DNA of 64,000 nt from assembly GCA_034505955.1 (NCBI GenBank), contig JAPDQK010000014.1, positions 1 through 64,000 of the forward strand, given 5' to 3'. The notes under the pieces were generated by a model. That model made no database searches and had not been told where the DNA came from. It was given only the letters and a program-made list of their open reading frames with translations. A program made the translations under genes and the position numbers. This DNA is from Zhuqueibacter pondensis. GTDB taxonomy: Bacteria > Zhuqueibacterota > Zhuqueibacteria > Zhuqueibacterales > Zhuqueibacteraceae. Position 1 is the stretch's first letter, and each line of letters begins with the position of its first letter. Below are positions 53,957 to 63,248 of this stretch, one piece after another.

Positions 53957-54015
53957 CGGCGGAATGATTAAAAAATATTCCTACGGACGCAGTCTGTCAA
54001 ATAATCATTCTGCCG
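53957..54015. repeat. Hairpin with repeat core CCTACGGACGCAGTC in its loop
   Basis: Arms CGGCGGAATGATTA (53957-53970) and TAATCATTCTGCCG (54002-54015), one mismatch. The loop contains a diverged core at 53980-53994. Confidence 0.65.
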
Positions 54016-54067
54016 CAGGGTTGCGGCCAAGGCCACGCGACGGAATAGCACACCCAATTTATTTGTT

Positions 54068-54098
54068 AAAAGCTCCGTATGTTACGGGGCTTTTATTT
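54068..54098 (+). terminator. Rho-independent terminator of the cytochrome/porin genes
   Basis: AAAGCTCCGTA (54068-54078) and TACGGGGCTTT (54082-54092) pair with one wobble position and a 3-nt loop, followed by a T-rich tract. Confidence 0.75.
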
Positions 54099-54301
54099 TT
54101 CCTCAACCCATGCAAACCTTTTGACACCAATTGTTGTCAGAATAAATGTAGCGAACACTCAGCAACCTTTTTGAATTTTTTCCGTCTTTGGATAGAGCGC
54201 AGGCCGTCTCTACGGCGCAGCCTATTGGGTCACCGGGAGTAATCGATCACAATTCCATGCCGTTGTTATTGTCGTCGAAAACCATCTTAGGGAGTTGTTC
54301 G

Positions 54302-56935
54302 ATGAAACCGAAAATGTTGTTACTACTGCTGTTGTCTTTCTTGACGGCAGCCTTGGCCGGTCAGCAACCGGTAAAGAAGACTTATATCACCAAACCAGTC
54401 AATCCCCATCCTCCCATCATCGACGGCCGTCTCGACGATCCGGTCTGGGAAAAAGTGGAGTGGGCCACAGGTTTTACCCAGCGCGAGCCGGACGACGGCG
54501 CCGCGCCCACTTTTCAAACCGCCTTCAAGATTCTCTACGACGAAAAAAATCTCTACATCGGTATCCGCGCCTACGATAACGAGCCGGACAAAATCGTCCG
54601 CCGTGTTACGCGCCGGGACGGCTTCGACGGCGACTGGTTAGAAATCAATATCGACAGTTATTTCGACCACCGCACCGGCTTTTCGTTCACCATCAACGCC
54701 GCCGGTGTCAAAGGCGATGAAGCCATCTCCAATGACGGCGAGAATTGGGACAGCAACTGGAATCCGGTGTGGTTTGCCGAAGTTGGCGTCGACAATGAGG
54801 GTTGGGTTGCAGAAATGCGCATTCCGTTCAGCCAGCTCCGCTTTCCGGAAAAGGCGGAGCATGTGTGGGGCATTCAAATCCAGCGCCGGCTTTTTCGGAA
54901 AGAAGAGCGTTCAACCTGGCAACATATTCCCCGCACCGCGCCGGGCTGGGTGAGTTACTTCGGTGAGCTGCACGGGTTGCAAGGCATTCATGCCTCGCAG
55001 CGTATCGAGATTTTGCCCTATTCAGTGAGCAGCTTGCGACGATTTGCCGAAGAGCCGGGCAATCCTTTCGCCACCGGCCAGCTCACCAAATTATCCGGCG
55101 GCTTGGACGCCAAAGTCGGCGTCACCAGCAACCTGACGATGGATGTGACGGTCAATCCGGATTTCGGCCAGGTCGAGGCCGATCCCTCCGAGGTCAATCT
55201 CACGGCGTTTGAAACTTTCTTCGAGGAAAAACGGCCGTTTTTTATTGAAGGGCAAAATATTTTGGATTATCGGATTATGGGCGGGGATGGCTCATTTTCA
55301 AACGACCGGCTGTTTTACTCGCGCCGCATCGGCCGGCCGCCGCAGCATTCCCCAGAACTCAACGACGGTGAATATGCCAAAACTCCGGAAAGCGCCTCGA
55401 TCGCGGCGGCAGTCAAATTAACCGGCAAGACGCCAAGCGGATTCTCGATCGGCATATTGGATGCGGTCACGGACGAAGAAAAAGCGGAAATTGATTTCAA
55501 CGGCCAGCGCCGCCAGCAAATCGCCGAGCCGCGCACGAATTATTTTGTCGGTCGTCTGCAAAAAGATTACAACAAAGGCGCAAGTGCTATCGGCAGCATC
55601 TTCACGGCGACGCATCGCGATCTTTCGGAATCTCATCTGAATTTTCTCAATCGCTCGGCGTACTCCGGCGGATTTGATTTCCGGCATCAGTGGAAGGACA
55701 AAACTTATTATCTCGATGTACGAACCGCTTTCAGCCATATTCGCGGTGAGCGCGAGGCCCTTTGGGAAGCGCAAACTTCATCGCGGCGTTATTACCAACG
55801 CCCGGATGCGAATTACGTGGAAGTTGATTCCTCGCGCACCTCGCTTTCCGGACATGGCGGTTACCTCAGTGTGGGACGAGGGGGCAACAGCCGTTTGGTA
55901 TTTTCAATTGGCGGCATGTGGCGCTCGCCCGGTTTGGAGCTGAACGATCTGGGCTTTCTGCGACAGGCCGATCGCATCCTGCAATATGTGTGGTTCGGGT
56001 ATCGCATCACCAACCCGGTCAGCATCTTTCGCCGCCTGAATGTCAACGTGAATCAATGGGCGGGATGGAATTTCGGTGGTGAGAATGTATTTGCCGGCGG
56101 CAATATCAATGGCGGTGGGCAACTGAAAAATCATTGGTGGTTTTGGCTGGGTTTCGGTCGCGAGGGCAACGATCTTTCCACCACGGCGCTGCGCGGCGGA
56201 CCGGCGATGCAATTTCCCAGCGCTTGGACAAATTGGTATAATCTCTCGACTGATGAGCGCAAAGCGTTACAATTTGGAATTGGCGGCTTCAACAGTTGGC
56301 CGGATGAAGGCGATTCGCGATACCACAATCTCCGCTTTTGGGTGACCTATCGTCCTCATAATGCCATGTCGATTCGGATCAATCCGTTTTTTGACGTTAA
56401 CAAGGATGACTTGCAATATGTTACCACGACGGAGAATGGCACGGGAACTCGCTATCTCTTCGGACACCTCGACCAAAAAACGCTGGGCATTACTCTTCGA
56501 CTCGATTACAGCGTGACGCCCAATCTCTCGATCCAGTATTACGGCCAGCCGTTTGTATCGGCGGGAAAATATTCTGCATTCAAGCGCATCACGGCGCCGC
56601 GGGCTGCGCGCTATGAAGATCGCTTTCACACTTTCGCAGGCAATGAAATTCGCTATGGCGCGGAGGATGCGGTTTTCTTCATCGATGAAAATGGGGATGG
56701 TACAACGGATTACTCTTTTGACCAACCGGATTTCAATTTCCGCCAGTTCCGCTCCAATCTGGTGATTCGGTGGGAATACAGCCCCGGCTCGACTCTCTTT
56801 CTCGTGTGGTCACAAGGGCGAACCGGCTTTGATGGCGACGGTCATTTCTCTGCCCGCAATGATATGAAAGAGCTGTTCAACGTTTTCCCGGATAATGTTT
56901 TTCTGGTGAAGTTGAATCGGTGGTTTTCGTTGTAA
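54302..56935 (+). CDS. DUF5916 family outer-membrane protein with carbohydrate-binding-like N-domain
   Basis: 877 aa from ATG 54302 with AGGGAG upstream. Signal peptide KMLLLLLLSFLTAALAG. Residues ~40-220 form a family-9 carbohydrate-binding-module-like domain (PPIIDGRLDDPVWEKVEWATGF, TAFKILYDEKNLYIGIRAYDNEPDKI). The DUF5916 domain follows, with NPDFGQVEADPSEVNLTAFETFFEEKRPFFIEG. The C-terminal part is a long beta barrel with repeats of aromatic strands, ending in VKLNRWFSL. Such proteins are widespread in Bacteroidota-like diderms; the function is unknown, perhaps outer-membrane transport or remodelling. Confidence 0.87.
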   Translation: MKPKMLLLLLLSFLTAALAGQQPVKKTYITKPVNPHPPIIDGRLDDPVWEKVEWATGFTQREPDDGAAPTFQTAFKILYDEKNLYIGIRAYDNEPDKIVRRVTRRDGFDGDWLEINIDSYFDHRTGFSFTINAAGVKGDEAISNDGENWDSNWNPVWFAEVGVDNEGWVAEMRIPFSQLRFPEKAEHVWGIQIQRRLFRKEERSTWQHIPRTAPGWVSYFGELHGLQGIHASQRIEILPYSVSSLRRFAEEPGNPFATGQLTKLSGGLDAKVGVTSNLTMDVTVNPDFGQVEADPSEVNLTAFETFFEEKRPFFIEGQNILDYRIMGGDGSFSNDRLFYSRRIGRPPQHSPELNDGEYAKTPESASIAAAVKLTGKTPSGFSIGILDAVTDEEKAEIDFNGQRRQQIAEPRTNYFVGRLQKDYNKGASAIGSIFTATHRDLSESHLNFLNRSAYSGGFDFRHQWKDKTYYLDVRTAFSHIRGEREALWEAQTSSRRYYQRPDANYVEVDSSRTSLSGHGGYLSVGRGGNSRLVFSIGGMWRSPGLELNDLGFLRQADRILQYVWFGYRITNPVSIFRRLNVNVNQWAGWNFGGENVFAGGNINGGGQLKNHWWFWLGFGREGNDLSTTALRGGPAMQFPSAWTNWYNLSTDERKALQFGIGGFNSWPDEGDSRYHNLRFWVTYRPHNAMSIRINPFFDVNKDDLQYVTTTENGTGTRYLFGHLDQKTLGITLRLDYSVTPNLSIQYYGQPFVSAGKYSAFKRITAPRAARYEDRFHTFAGNEIRYGAEDAVFFIDENGDGTTDYSFDQPDFNFRQFRSNLVIRWEYSPGSTLFLVWSQGRTGFDGDGHFSARNDMKELFNVFPDNVFLVKLNRWFSL

Positions 56936-57231
56936 CTAGTGGTGACCTCCTTGAAGTTCAACTCATGGACTGCTCCGGTGTATTGGAGTGCTTACAGGTG
57001 TGCCCATCATTATTGGCAAAACGCTCAATTCTTTGTGTCGCCCACAGCAAGAGCGTAATTTAACCCGACACAGCGCGTCGAGATCCGCGTGCAGTTGATG
57101 ATGATGCGCGACGCGCTGATGACCTTCATCATCGCCAATGATGTCGGCCAATATTTTGCAATTGATTTTCTGATCGTTTTGGTGGGAATCCTCTCGAACC
57201 TTTGGCGCATGATCCGAATATGAAGAGGCAC

Positions 57232-57531
57232 TTACGGATCATCGTCATAGACCTCTCCTTCCGGCAGCTTCAAAAAATCCTGCCGCATTTCATCGTAGAA
57301 ATCGCGGATGTATAAAACGGTGGCCTTGGTATTCTCACCAACTTTGGGGCATTCTTGCGATGGGTTGATGGCAATCTCACTTGCGGCCTCGTGTTGCAGA
57401 TGCTTCTCGAATTCTCCCTTTTTCAAAAAGACACGATTACAGACTCGACAACGATATTGCGTGCCGGTAAAGTGCTCGATCGCGAACGGCACGCCGCGAT
57501 ATTTGCGAAAACGGGCTTTGATTTTGGGCAT
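57232..57531 (-). CDS. Small protein with C2H2-type zinc finger
   Basis: 99 aa. The finger is YRCRVCNRVFLKKGEFEKHLQHEA, C-x2-C-x12-H-x3-H, spaced like eukaryotic C2H2 fingers. Charged, helical flanks follow (ATVLYIRDFYDEMRQDFLKLPEGEVYDDDP). Bacterial C2H2 proteins of the Ros/MucR type have different spacing. It could bind DNA or another protein. No family name can be given. Confidence 0.65.
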   Translation of the reverse strand: MPKIKARFRKYRGVPFAIEHFTGTQYRCRVCNRVFLKKGEFEKHLQHEAASEIAINPSQECPKVGENTKATVLYIRDFYDEMRQDFLKLPEGEVYDDDP

Positions 57532-57574
57532 GGTTAGGATTCTATTTATTGAACATGGATGAGACGGATTGGGC

Positions 57575-57589
57575 GGCTACGCCCGTAGG
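57575..57589 (-). repeat. Dispersed repeat core, inserted in a common AT-rich motif
   Basis: Reverse complement of CCTACGGGCGTAGCC. It interrupts a GAACA..GGATGA..CGGATT / GATTTTCACGGATT sequence that occurs uninterrupted at 6305-6335 (GAACACAGATGACACGGATT and on). GATT flanks both sides. Confidence 0.65.
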
Positions 57590-57711
57590 GATTTTCACGG
57601 ATTATTTCTTCAGGCTTCGTGTGTTTGGTGGATTATTAATAAGATTGAATAGTGACGGTTCCGTGTAAATCAGTTTCAGCGACCTCCTCAGTGGGCCATT
57701 TTTTGATCTGG

Positions 57712-58323
57712 TCATCCCAATCCCTCCCGACCAACCAACTTCTCGACGCCGCGCGTGAGGCTGCCGCGTTCGAGATCGTTGGCCAAAGAATAAGATTTGT
57801 CGGCGAGTCCTTGCAAGAGTGGCAACAGCCGCTCGCCGTTCTCTGTTTGTTTGCTCGTCAGAAAATTCCGCATTTCGACGGTGACCAAATCCGAAGTGAG
57901 AAGACGGTGGAAGTGCGGCAGGCAAATACCATCCGTTCGTTCATAGTGTTCACGTATCTTGAGGTTTTCCAATTGCTCGATGAGTTGATGCAACAGCTCT
58001 TTGTCAACTTCGTTCAGTATCATACAAACTCGGCACGGTTCATCAAATGTCATCGTGTTGCTTTCGATGAGCCTTTTAAAAATTTTGTGGAGAAACGGCG
58101 CCGCCACACGAGGGCTCATCATGCGATACAGCCGCCAGAAGTGCAGGTTGCAGAAACCGATGCGCCGCCCGGCCTTGACTTCGACGAGCGCGCTGCCTTC
58201 GCCGAGGCCTTGCAGCTCTGCCAACAGATCGAACTCAATTCGGCTTAAAGCATGGCAGACGAGGCAGCCGTAATAACGCAACGACTCCTCCAGCCAATTG
58301 TCGGGAATTCTGTTCATCGTCAC
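57712..58323 (-). CDS. DUF6062-like cysteine-rich protein
   Basis: 203 aa (MNRIPDN at 58317 is an alternative start). Repeated metal-type motifs: CLVCHAL near residue 20, GFCNLHFWRLY, CRVCMIL and CLPHFHRLL, in two similar halves. The pattern matches the poorly described DUF6062 family, where paired C-x2-C and C-x2-H motifs may bind metal. It lies beyond a repeat hairpin after lptB. Confidence 0.7.
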   Translation of the reverse strand: MTMNRIPDNWLEESLRYYGCLVCHALSRIEFDLLAELQGLGEGSALVEVKAGRRIGFCNLHFWRLYRMMSPRVAAPFLHKIFKRLIESNTMTFDEPCRVCMILNEVDKELLHQLIEQLENLKIREHYERTDGICLPHFHRLLTSDLVTVEMRNFLTSKQTENGERLLPLLQGLADKSYSLANDLERGSLTRGVEKLVGREGLG

Positions 58324-58340
58324 TTGGGAAAATGTAAATC

Positions 58341-58411
58341 AAGGCAAAACCATTTTCTTAAAAGCTTTACTAGTTCTGCCCCCTACGGGCGCAGCCAAAT
58401 GGTTTTGCCTT
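58341..58411. repeat. Hairpin with repeat core CCTACGGGCGCAGCC in its loop
   Basis: Perfect 15-nt arms AAGGCAAAACCATTT (58341-58355) and AAATGGTTTTGCCTT (58397-58411). The core at 58382-58396 directly abuts the right arm. It lies just beyond the lptB stop codon and may also terminate it. Confidence 0.72.
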
Positions 58412-58420
58412 CATTGGAAA

Positions 58421-59230
58421 CTATCGGTTCAGCGAAAACTTCTCGCCGAGAAAAAATTCGCGCGCTTGAGGATCGTTGCCAATGGTAAACGAATCCCCTT
58501 CGATTAAAATCTTGCCGTCGTAGATGATATAAGCGCGGTCGGTGATCGCCAGCGTCTCATGCACGTTGTGGTCGGTGATGAGAATGCCGATATTCTTTTG
58601 CTTCAGTCGCGCCACGATGTTTTGGATGTCTTCCACCGCAATCGGATCGATGCCGGCGAACGGTTCATCAAGTAACAAAAACGCCGGCTTGGTGACCAGC
58701 GCACGGGTGACTTCCACTCTCCGGCGCTCGCCGCCGGAGAGCTGACAAGCTTTGCTCTTGCGAATGCGGACGAGATTCAATTCTTCGAGAAGCTGCTCCA
58801 GCCGCTCTTGGCGTTGGTACCGAGTCAATGGCAGCGTCTCCAGAATGGCGAGTAAATTCTCTTCGACCGTGAGCCCACGAAAGACGGAAGACTCCTGCGG
58901 CAGATAAGCCATTCCCAACCGGGCACGTTTGTACATCGGCCAGCGCGTGATGGTCTCGTCGTCAAAAATCACATCGCCGGCGCCGGCGCGGATCAGGCCG
59001 GTGAGCAAATAAAATGTCGTGGTCTTGCCGGCGCCGTTTGGGCCGAGCAGGCCGACGATCTCGCCTTGTCGCAATGATAAGCTGACGCCATTCACCACAT
59101 TACGGCCATTATATTTTTTCACCAACGCTTCGCCGCGCAAATAATGACGAGGCAAAAGCGGTTCAGCGACTTGCGATAACAATGTTTTATCTTTTGTCGC
59201 GGGCGGCCGCCGCAATATCTTGGAGAGCAT
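58421..59230 (-). CDS. lptB: Lipopolysaccharide export ATPase LptB
   Basis: 269 aa. ABC ATPase with Walker A GPNGAGKTTT (residue 63 on), Q-loop AYLPQESSVFRGLTVEENL, signature LSGGERRRVEV, Walker B FLLLDEPFAGIDP and the H-loop ITDHNVHETL; all match LptB rather than a generic importer. LptB drives LptFG to extract LPS from the inner membrane. The start (ATG 59230) overlaps the previous gene by 44 nt. A later start near the stop of that gene (TTG about 59185) is possible, since the first ~31 residues are not LptB-like. Confidence 0.92.
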   Translation of the reverse strand: MLSKILRRPPATKDKTLLSQVAEPLLPRHYLRGEALVKKYNGRNVVNGVSLSLRQGEIVGLLGPNGAGKTTTFYLLTGLIRAGAGDVIFDDETITRWPMYKRARLGMAYLPQESSVFRGLTVEENLLAILETLPLTRYQRQERLEQLLEELNLVRIRKSKACQLSGGERRRVEVTRALVTKPAFLLLDEPFAGIDPIAVEDIQNIVARLKQKNIGILITDHNVHETLAITDRAYIIYDGKILIEGDSFTIGNDPQAREFFLGEKFSLNR

Positions 59231-59591
59231 CGATCAGATTTTGAACTTCCTTATCGAGTACCGGCTTTGCGGCTGCGGGCACTTCGCCATAGCCGCGCAG
59301 GGGTTCGGATTTGCAGTCTTCTAAAATTTCCCACAAGCTGGCGACGCCGACTTGAATCGCCCACGTCGGATCTCTTTGACGCTTCTCCGGAAGCTTGAAG
59401 CGCAGGCGAAAACCTTTCACCTGTTGTTGGGCGATGGCAATTCTCCTGGTCAGCTCTTGGGTTTGCTCAGCGGGCAATCTTGACTGTGCCTCAGCCACAA
59501 GCCGGACAAATTCCTTCAAGGTGCGTTCAACATGCTGCAGCGCGGAAGCCAGCGCACGGCGATGGTTGTCGTTGATTTCAAACGAAGCCAT
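59187..59591 (-). CDS. Helical protein of unknown function
   Basis: 134 aa from ATG 59591 (MASFEINDNHRRALASALQHVERTLKEFVRL); ATG 59606 would add five residues. Almost entirely helical with a conserved-looking WAIQVGVASLWEILEDCKSEPLRGYGEV. No family recognised. It sits in the eno-lptB gene string and overlaps the lptB start, which supports it being real and translationally coupled. Confidence 0.62.
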   Translation of the reverse strand: MASFEINDNHRRALASALQHVERTLKEFVRLVAEAQSRLPAEQTQELTRRIAIAQQQVKGFRLRFKLPEKRQRDPTWAIQVGVASLWEILEDCKSEPLRGYGEVPAAAKPVLDKEVQNLIDALQDIAAAARDKR

Positions 59592-59655
59592 TTTCGTTGT
59601 TGGCAAATTTAGTGGCCGGACGCTATTTCAGCAACAACCGTCCGGATGGGGAAAT

Positions 59656-60024
59656 TTATTTTTCCATCAGCTTGTACAACAAACGACTGTTGGCCTGCGC
59701 GAGCAACACCTGCCATTCCTGCTCTGGCGCACCACAATCACGCGCCGCGCGGAGCAGCGTTGCCAAAAATTGGAAGTCCGGAGGGTGTTCCTGCAATTCT
59801 TCTCGGGCGCGCGCCAGCAGCGGCTCCATCGCCGGACGGTATCGCAACTCGCCGAGAATTTCAGCCGCCAAGAGTCGGTTCTCCGGCACGGGATGATGCA
59901 ACGCGCCGATCAAGCGCTCGGGATAACTGCGCATCTCGGCGGCTGCCAAATCGCACCCGCAAAAGGGGCAAATTTTTGCGTCGGCAGGAATGATTCTCCA
60001 GCAGCCGGGGCAAAAATAAGTCAT
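59656..60024 (-). CDS. Zinc-ribbon protein with HEAT-like helices
   Basis: 122 aa. The N-terminus is a zinc ribbon, CPGC-x10-CPFC (MTYFCPGCWRIIPADAKICPFCGCDL). A HEAT-like repeat follows (RLIGALHHPVPENRLLAAEILGELRYRPAMEPLLARARE). Such small adaptors bind proteins or nucleic acids; the partner is unknown. It starts 5 nt after the enolase stop, so the two are in one operon. Confidence 0.78.
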   Translation of the reverse strand: MTYFCPGCWRIIPADAKICPFCGCDLAAAEMRSYPERLIGALHHPVPENRLLAAEILGELRYRPAMEPLLARAREELQEHPPDFQFLATLLRAARDCGAPEQEWQVLLAQANSRLLYKLMEK

Positions 60025-60029
60025 TTGTT

Positions 60030-61313
60030 TTAGGCGTTTTTGAAAGCGCTCAATCCGGCAAATTTGGCGCGCGCACCCAAATCTTCTTCAATTCGCAGAA
60101 GCTGATTGTATTTGGCGATGCGCTCGCTGCGGCAGGCGGAGCCGGTTTTCAAATGGCCGGCACCGACCGCCACGGTCAAATCCGCCAACGTCGTATCTTC
60201 GGTTTCGCCGGAACGATGGGAGACAAAACAGTTGTAATTCGCGCGGCGCGCCAACTCGATGGTTTCCAAAGTTTCCGTGATGGTGCCGATTTGATTCATC
60301 TTGATCAAAATTGAATTGGCCACGCCCTGCTCGATGCCCTGCGCCAAAATACGTGGATTGGTGCAGAACAAATCATCGCCGACCAGCTCGATCTTGTTTC
60401 CCAATTCGGCGGTGAGCATCTTCCAACCTTCCCAGTCATTCTCGGCCATGCCGTCTTCGAGCAAAACGATGGGATATTGGCGCACCCAGTCGCTCCACAG
60501 CTTGACCATTTCGTCCGGACGTTTTTTGGCACGATCGGATTTGAAATAAACGTAGCTGCCGCTCTCCCACATTTCGCTGGCTGCCGGATCGAGGCAAAGC
60601 GAAATGTCTTTTCCCGGCGTGTAACCGGCGACGTTGATCGCGCTGAGAATGAATTCAACGGCCTCCACATTGCTCTTCAAATTCGGCGCAAAACCGCCTT
60701 CGTCGCCGACGCCAGTATTGTAGCCGATTTTGTTGAGAATGCCTTTCAACGCATGAAACACTTCGACGCCCATGCGCAGGGCTTCGGCAAAATTGGCAGC
60801 GCCATGAGGAGCGATCATGAATTCTTGAAAATCGACGTTGTTGTCCGCATGCTTGCCGCCGTTCAAGATATTCATGCACGGCACCGGCATGATATGGGCA
60901 TCGGCACCGCCCAAATATTTGTAGAGCGGCAATCCGATTGCATTGGCCGCCGCATGCGCCGCAGCCATTGACACGGACAGAATCGCATTGGCGCCCAATT
61001 TTCCCTTGTTCTGCGTGCCGTCCAATTCGATCATCGTGCGATCAATCAGGTGTTGAGCACAAACATCCAAACCGGCGAGTTTGGGCGCAATGATCGTATT
61101 GACATTCTTGACGGCTTTCAACACACCCTTGCCATTGTAGCGTTTTTTATCGCCATCGCGCAATTCCACCGCTTCGCGCTCACCGGTGGAGGCGCCGGAA
61201 GGAACAATGGCGCGGCCGGTAACGCCGTTTTCCAAAACGACGGTTGCTTCGACGGTGGGATTACCGCGTGAATCCAGCACTTCGCGTGCTTTAACAATAG
61301 AAATCGTTCTCAT
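60030..61313 (-). CDS. eno: Enolase
   Basis: 427 aa from ATG 61313, chosen for AAAGGAG nearby and because it gives the standard length. All hallmarks are present: VKAREVLDSRGNPTVEATV, GASTGEREAVELRD, NILNGGKHADNNVDFQEFMI, GDEGGFAPN, LLEDGMAENDW, and the catalytic ILIKMNQIGT with SHRSGETED. It converts 2-phosphoglycerate to phosphoenolpyruvate and is often part of the RNA degradosome. It lies 30 nt after the phosphoesterase gene. Confidence 0.97.
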   Translation of the reverse strand: MRTISIVKAREVLDSRGNPTVEATVVLENGVTGRAIVPSGASTGEREAVELRDGDKKRYNGKGVLKAVKNVNTIIAPKLAGLDVCAQHLIDRTMIELDGTQNKGKLGANAILSVSMAAAHAAANAIGLPLYKYLGGADAHIMPVPCMNILNGGKHADNNVDFQEFMIAPHGAANFAEALRMGVEVFHALKGILNKIGYNTGVGDEGGFAPNLKSNVEAVEFILSAINVAGYTPGKDISLCLDPAASEMWESGSYVYFKSDRAKKRPDEMVKLWSDWVRQYPIVLLEDGMAENDWEGWKMLTAELGNKIELVGDDLFCTNPRILAQGIEQGVANSILIKMNQIGTITETLETIELARRANYNCFVSHRSGETEDTTLADLTVAVGAGHLKTGSACRSERIAKYNQLLRIEEDLGARAKFAGLSAFKNA

Positions 61314-61342
61314 CGTGTCAACTCCTTTTGCAGTTTCGTTCA

Positions 61343-62029
61343 TCATTTTTTCTTCAATACCTTTCGCAATGCTTCGACAATTTCATTATCCAGCGGCGAT
61401 TGTTCCAGCCGCGCAATGGTTGCAGAAACGTCGTAAGCAGTTCTTTTCAGCATGAGCCTGCCGTTTTCCCACACCGCATAACAAGCCTCGCCGCCACGAT
61501 CGCGCGCCAAGCCGACACTGCCGGGGTTGCAAAAAATTTTGCCCTCGACTTCGCGTAAAAACGGCAGATGCGTGTGGCCGACGAGGATCACGTCGGCATC
61601 GATGTCCGCGCTCGCAGCGATCACTTCCTCGGCGTTCATATAGCAGGTCAAGTCACCGGATGGCGAGGCATGCGCCAGCCAAAAGTTTTTGCCATCGGCG
61701 ATGGTGCTGTGGATGATCGGCAGGCGCTGAAGAAAATGCAGATCGTTTTCACGAAGCAACGTGCGATGCCATTGTCGCGTCGCGACCGACATCGGGCGAA
61801 AATCGCTGCGACAGCCGCAATCTGCATCATAAGCGAGCGCATGATCATGATTGCCGCGCACGTAGAAATCGGCACGTTGGCGAATAAAATCGAGACATGG
61901 TTTTGGTTCTGGGCCGTAGTCGACCACGTCGCCGAGAAAAAACAACGCATCCCATTTTGGTTCAGTTGCCAACACCGCTTCGAGCGCTGGAAGATTAGCG
62001 TGAATGTCCGAGAGAATCAGAATCTTCAT
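61343..62029 (-). CDS. Metallophosphoesterase (YfcE/MJ0936-like)
   Basis: 228 aa. Calcineurin-type motifs: ILSDIHANLPALEAVL (DxH), FFLGDVVDYGPEP (GDxxDxG), VRGNHDHAL (GNHD), LAHASPSG, and VGHTHLPFLREVEGKIFCNPGSVG. It binds two metals and hydrolyses phosphodiesters or phosphomonoesters; the natural substrate is not clear. It starts 4 nt after the MFS gene in the same direction. Confidence 0.92.
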   Translation of the reverse strand: MKILILSDIHANLPALEAVLATEPKWDALFFLGDVVDYGPEPKPCLDFIRQRADFYVRGNHDHALAYDADCGCRSDFRPMSVATRQWHRTLLRENDLHFLQRLPIIHSTIADGKNFWLAHASPSGDLTCYMNAEEVIAASADIDADVILVGHTHLPFLREVEGKIFCNPGSVGLARDRGGEACYAVWENGRLMLKRTAYDVSATIARLEQSPLDNEIVEALRKVLKKK

Positions 62030-62033
62030 CTTT

Positions 62034-63248
62034 TCAGTTTGACTTTCTTACAACGCGCCACATCATCAGCGCCCCGAGCAAACAGAATCCCGCCGCATAA
62101 GCAAAACCTGCTGCCGCAGAAAATTTTGCCCACAAAAATCCCACCAACACACTCGAAACAAAATCGCCGAGGCCATTGACGGTAGCCAGCACGCCGAAGC
62201 CGGTGGCCTGAATTTGCGCGGGTAGCAGCTCAGCAGCCAGTGCGCGCTCCAGCGCGTCTTCGATCGCAATAAATACACCGCCGAGGCAAAACAAGAGCGC
62301 GAGGACGAAATAGTGAGAGGGCGAGAACAAAAAGCCGACATTCATGATCACGGCGACGAAATAACCGAGCGTGAGCAAGCGGCCCTTGCCCCAGCGATCT
62401 CCCAAAGCGCCCACCGGCACCGAAGCTGCGGCATAGATGATGTTGTGAATGACGTAGAGGCTCATCGCCAGTTGTGCGGCTTTGGCAGCTTCATGCGTTT
62501 CAACGAGAATTTGCGTGGCGCGCAAAATCAGCAGCGTGTGGGCAAAATCGCCGATGCCGAATAGCGCCACCGCAACGAGAAAACGGCGAAACGACGGCGG
62601 CAAGCCGCGCAAGCTGGCGGCGAAATGCAAACTGTGATTCGGCGGCAGGCGGCGGGCGCGAACGACAAAGGCAAAAATAGCGGCAGCAATCAGCCCCGGA
62701 ACAATCGTGATGAAAAATATCTGGCGATAAGACAACATCGTCACCAGCCCCATCGCCGCCAGCGGGCCGAGAATCGCGCCGAGGGTGTCCATCGCGCGAT
62801 CAAGCCCGAAGGCTTTGCCGTAATGCGCCGGTTCTACAGAGTCGGCGAGAATCGCATCACGCGCCGGAGCGCGAGCGCCGCGTCCCAGCCACGCCGCGCT
62901 GCGGCTGAACAACACGTGCCACCACGAAGTCGCCAGACCAATCGTGGCTTTGAAAATGCCGGTGAGCACGTAGCCGGTGACCGCCACCGGTTTGCGTTGG
63001 CCGGTGCGGTCGCAAAACCATCCCGACCACATTTTGCTGAAACTCGACAGCGCATCGGAGATGCCCTCGATGACGCCGAGCGCCCACGGCGCGGCGCCGA
63101 GAGTTGCCAAAAACACCGGCAAAATCGTCGTTGCCGTTTCGTGGCCAAAATCGCTGAACAAACTGGCGAGACCGATGGCGACCACGTTGCGCGTGAGCCA
63201 GGTTTTCTTTTTGGCTGTGCCTACCTCGCCTGCTTTCAAATTGAACAT
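62034..63248 (-). CDS. Major facilitator superfamily transporter
   Basis: 404 aa with about 12 transmembrane helices. After a short charged N-terminus come LASLFSDFGHETATTILPVFLATLG and GVIEGISDALSSFSKMWSGWFCDRTGQRKP with the loop-2 MFS motif. GRGARAPARDAILADSVEPAHYGKAFGLDRAMDTLGAILGPL is also diagnostic. The R-G-A-R/P-A-R-D segment matches a group of uncharacterised drug/metabolite exporters. First gene of the MFS-phosphoesterase-eno string. Confidence 0.88.
   Translation of the reverse strand: MFNLKAGEVGTAKKKTWLTRNVVAIGLASLFSDFGHETATTILPVFLATLGAAPWALGVIEGISDALSSFSKMWSGWFCDRTGQRKPVAVTGYVLTGIFKATIGLATSWWHVLFSRSAAWLGRGARAPARDAILADSVEPAHYGKAFGLDRAMDTLGAILGPLAAMGLVTMLSYRQIFFITIVPGLIAAAIFAFVVRARRLPPNHSLHFAASLRGLPPSFRRFLVAVALFGIGDFAHTLLILRATQILVETHEAAKAAQLAMSLYVIHNIIYAAASVPVGALGDRWGKGRLLTLGYFVAVIMNVGFLFSPSHYFVLALLFCLGGVFIAIEDALERALAAELLPAQIQATGFGVLATVNGLGDFVSSVLVGFLWAKFSAAAGFAYAAGFCLLGALMMWRVVRKSN

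Larger units (their letters stand above)
53875..54301. other. Gap with two hairpins
   Basis: Holds the repeat-core hairpin at 53957-54015 and a terminator-like stem at 54068-54092. No gene is apparent. Confidence 0.6.

Noticed and set aside
56963..57231. Short frames after the DUF5916 gene
   Set aside because: They overlap on both strands and resemble no protein; treated as non-coding.
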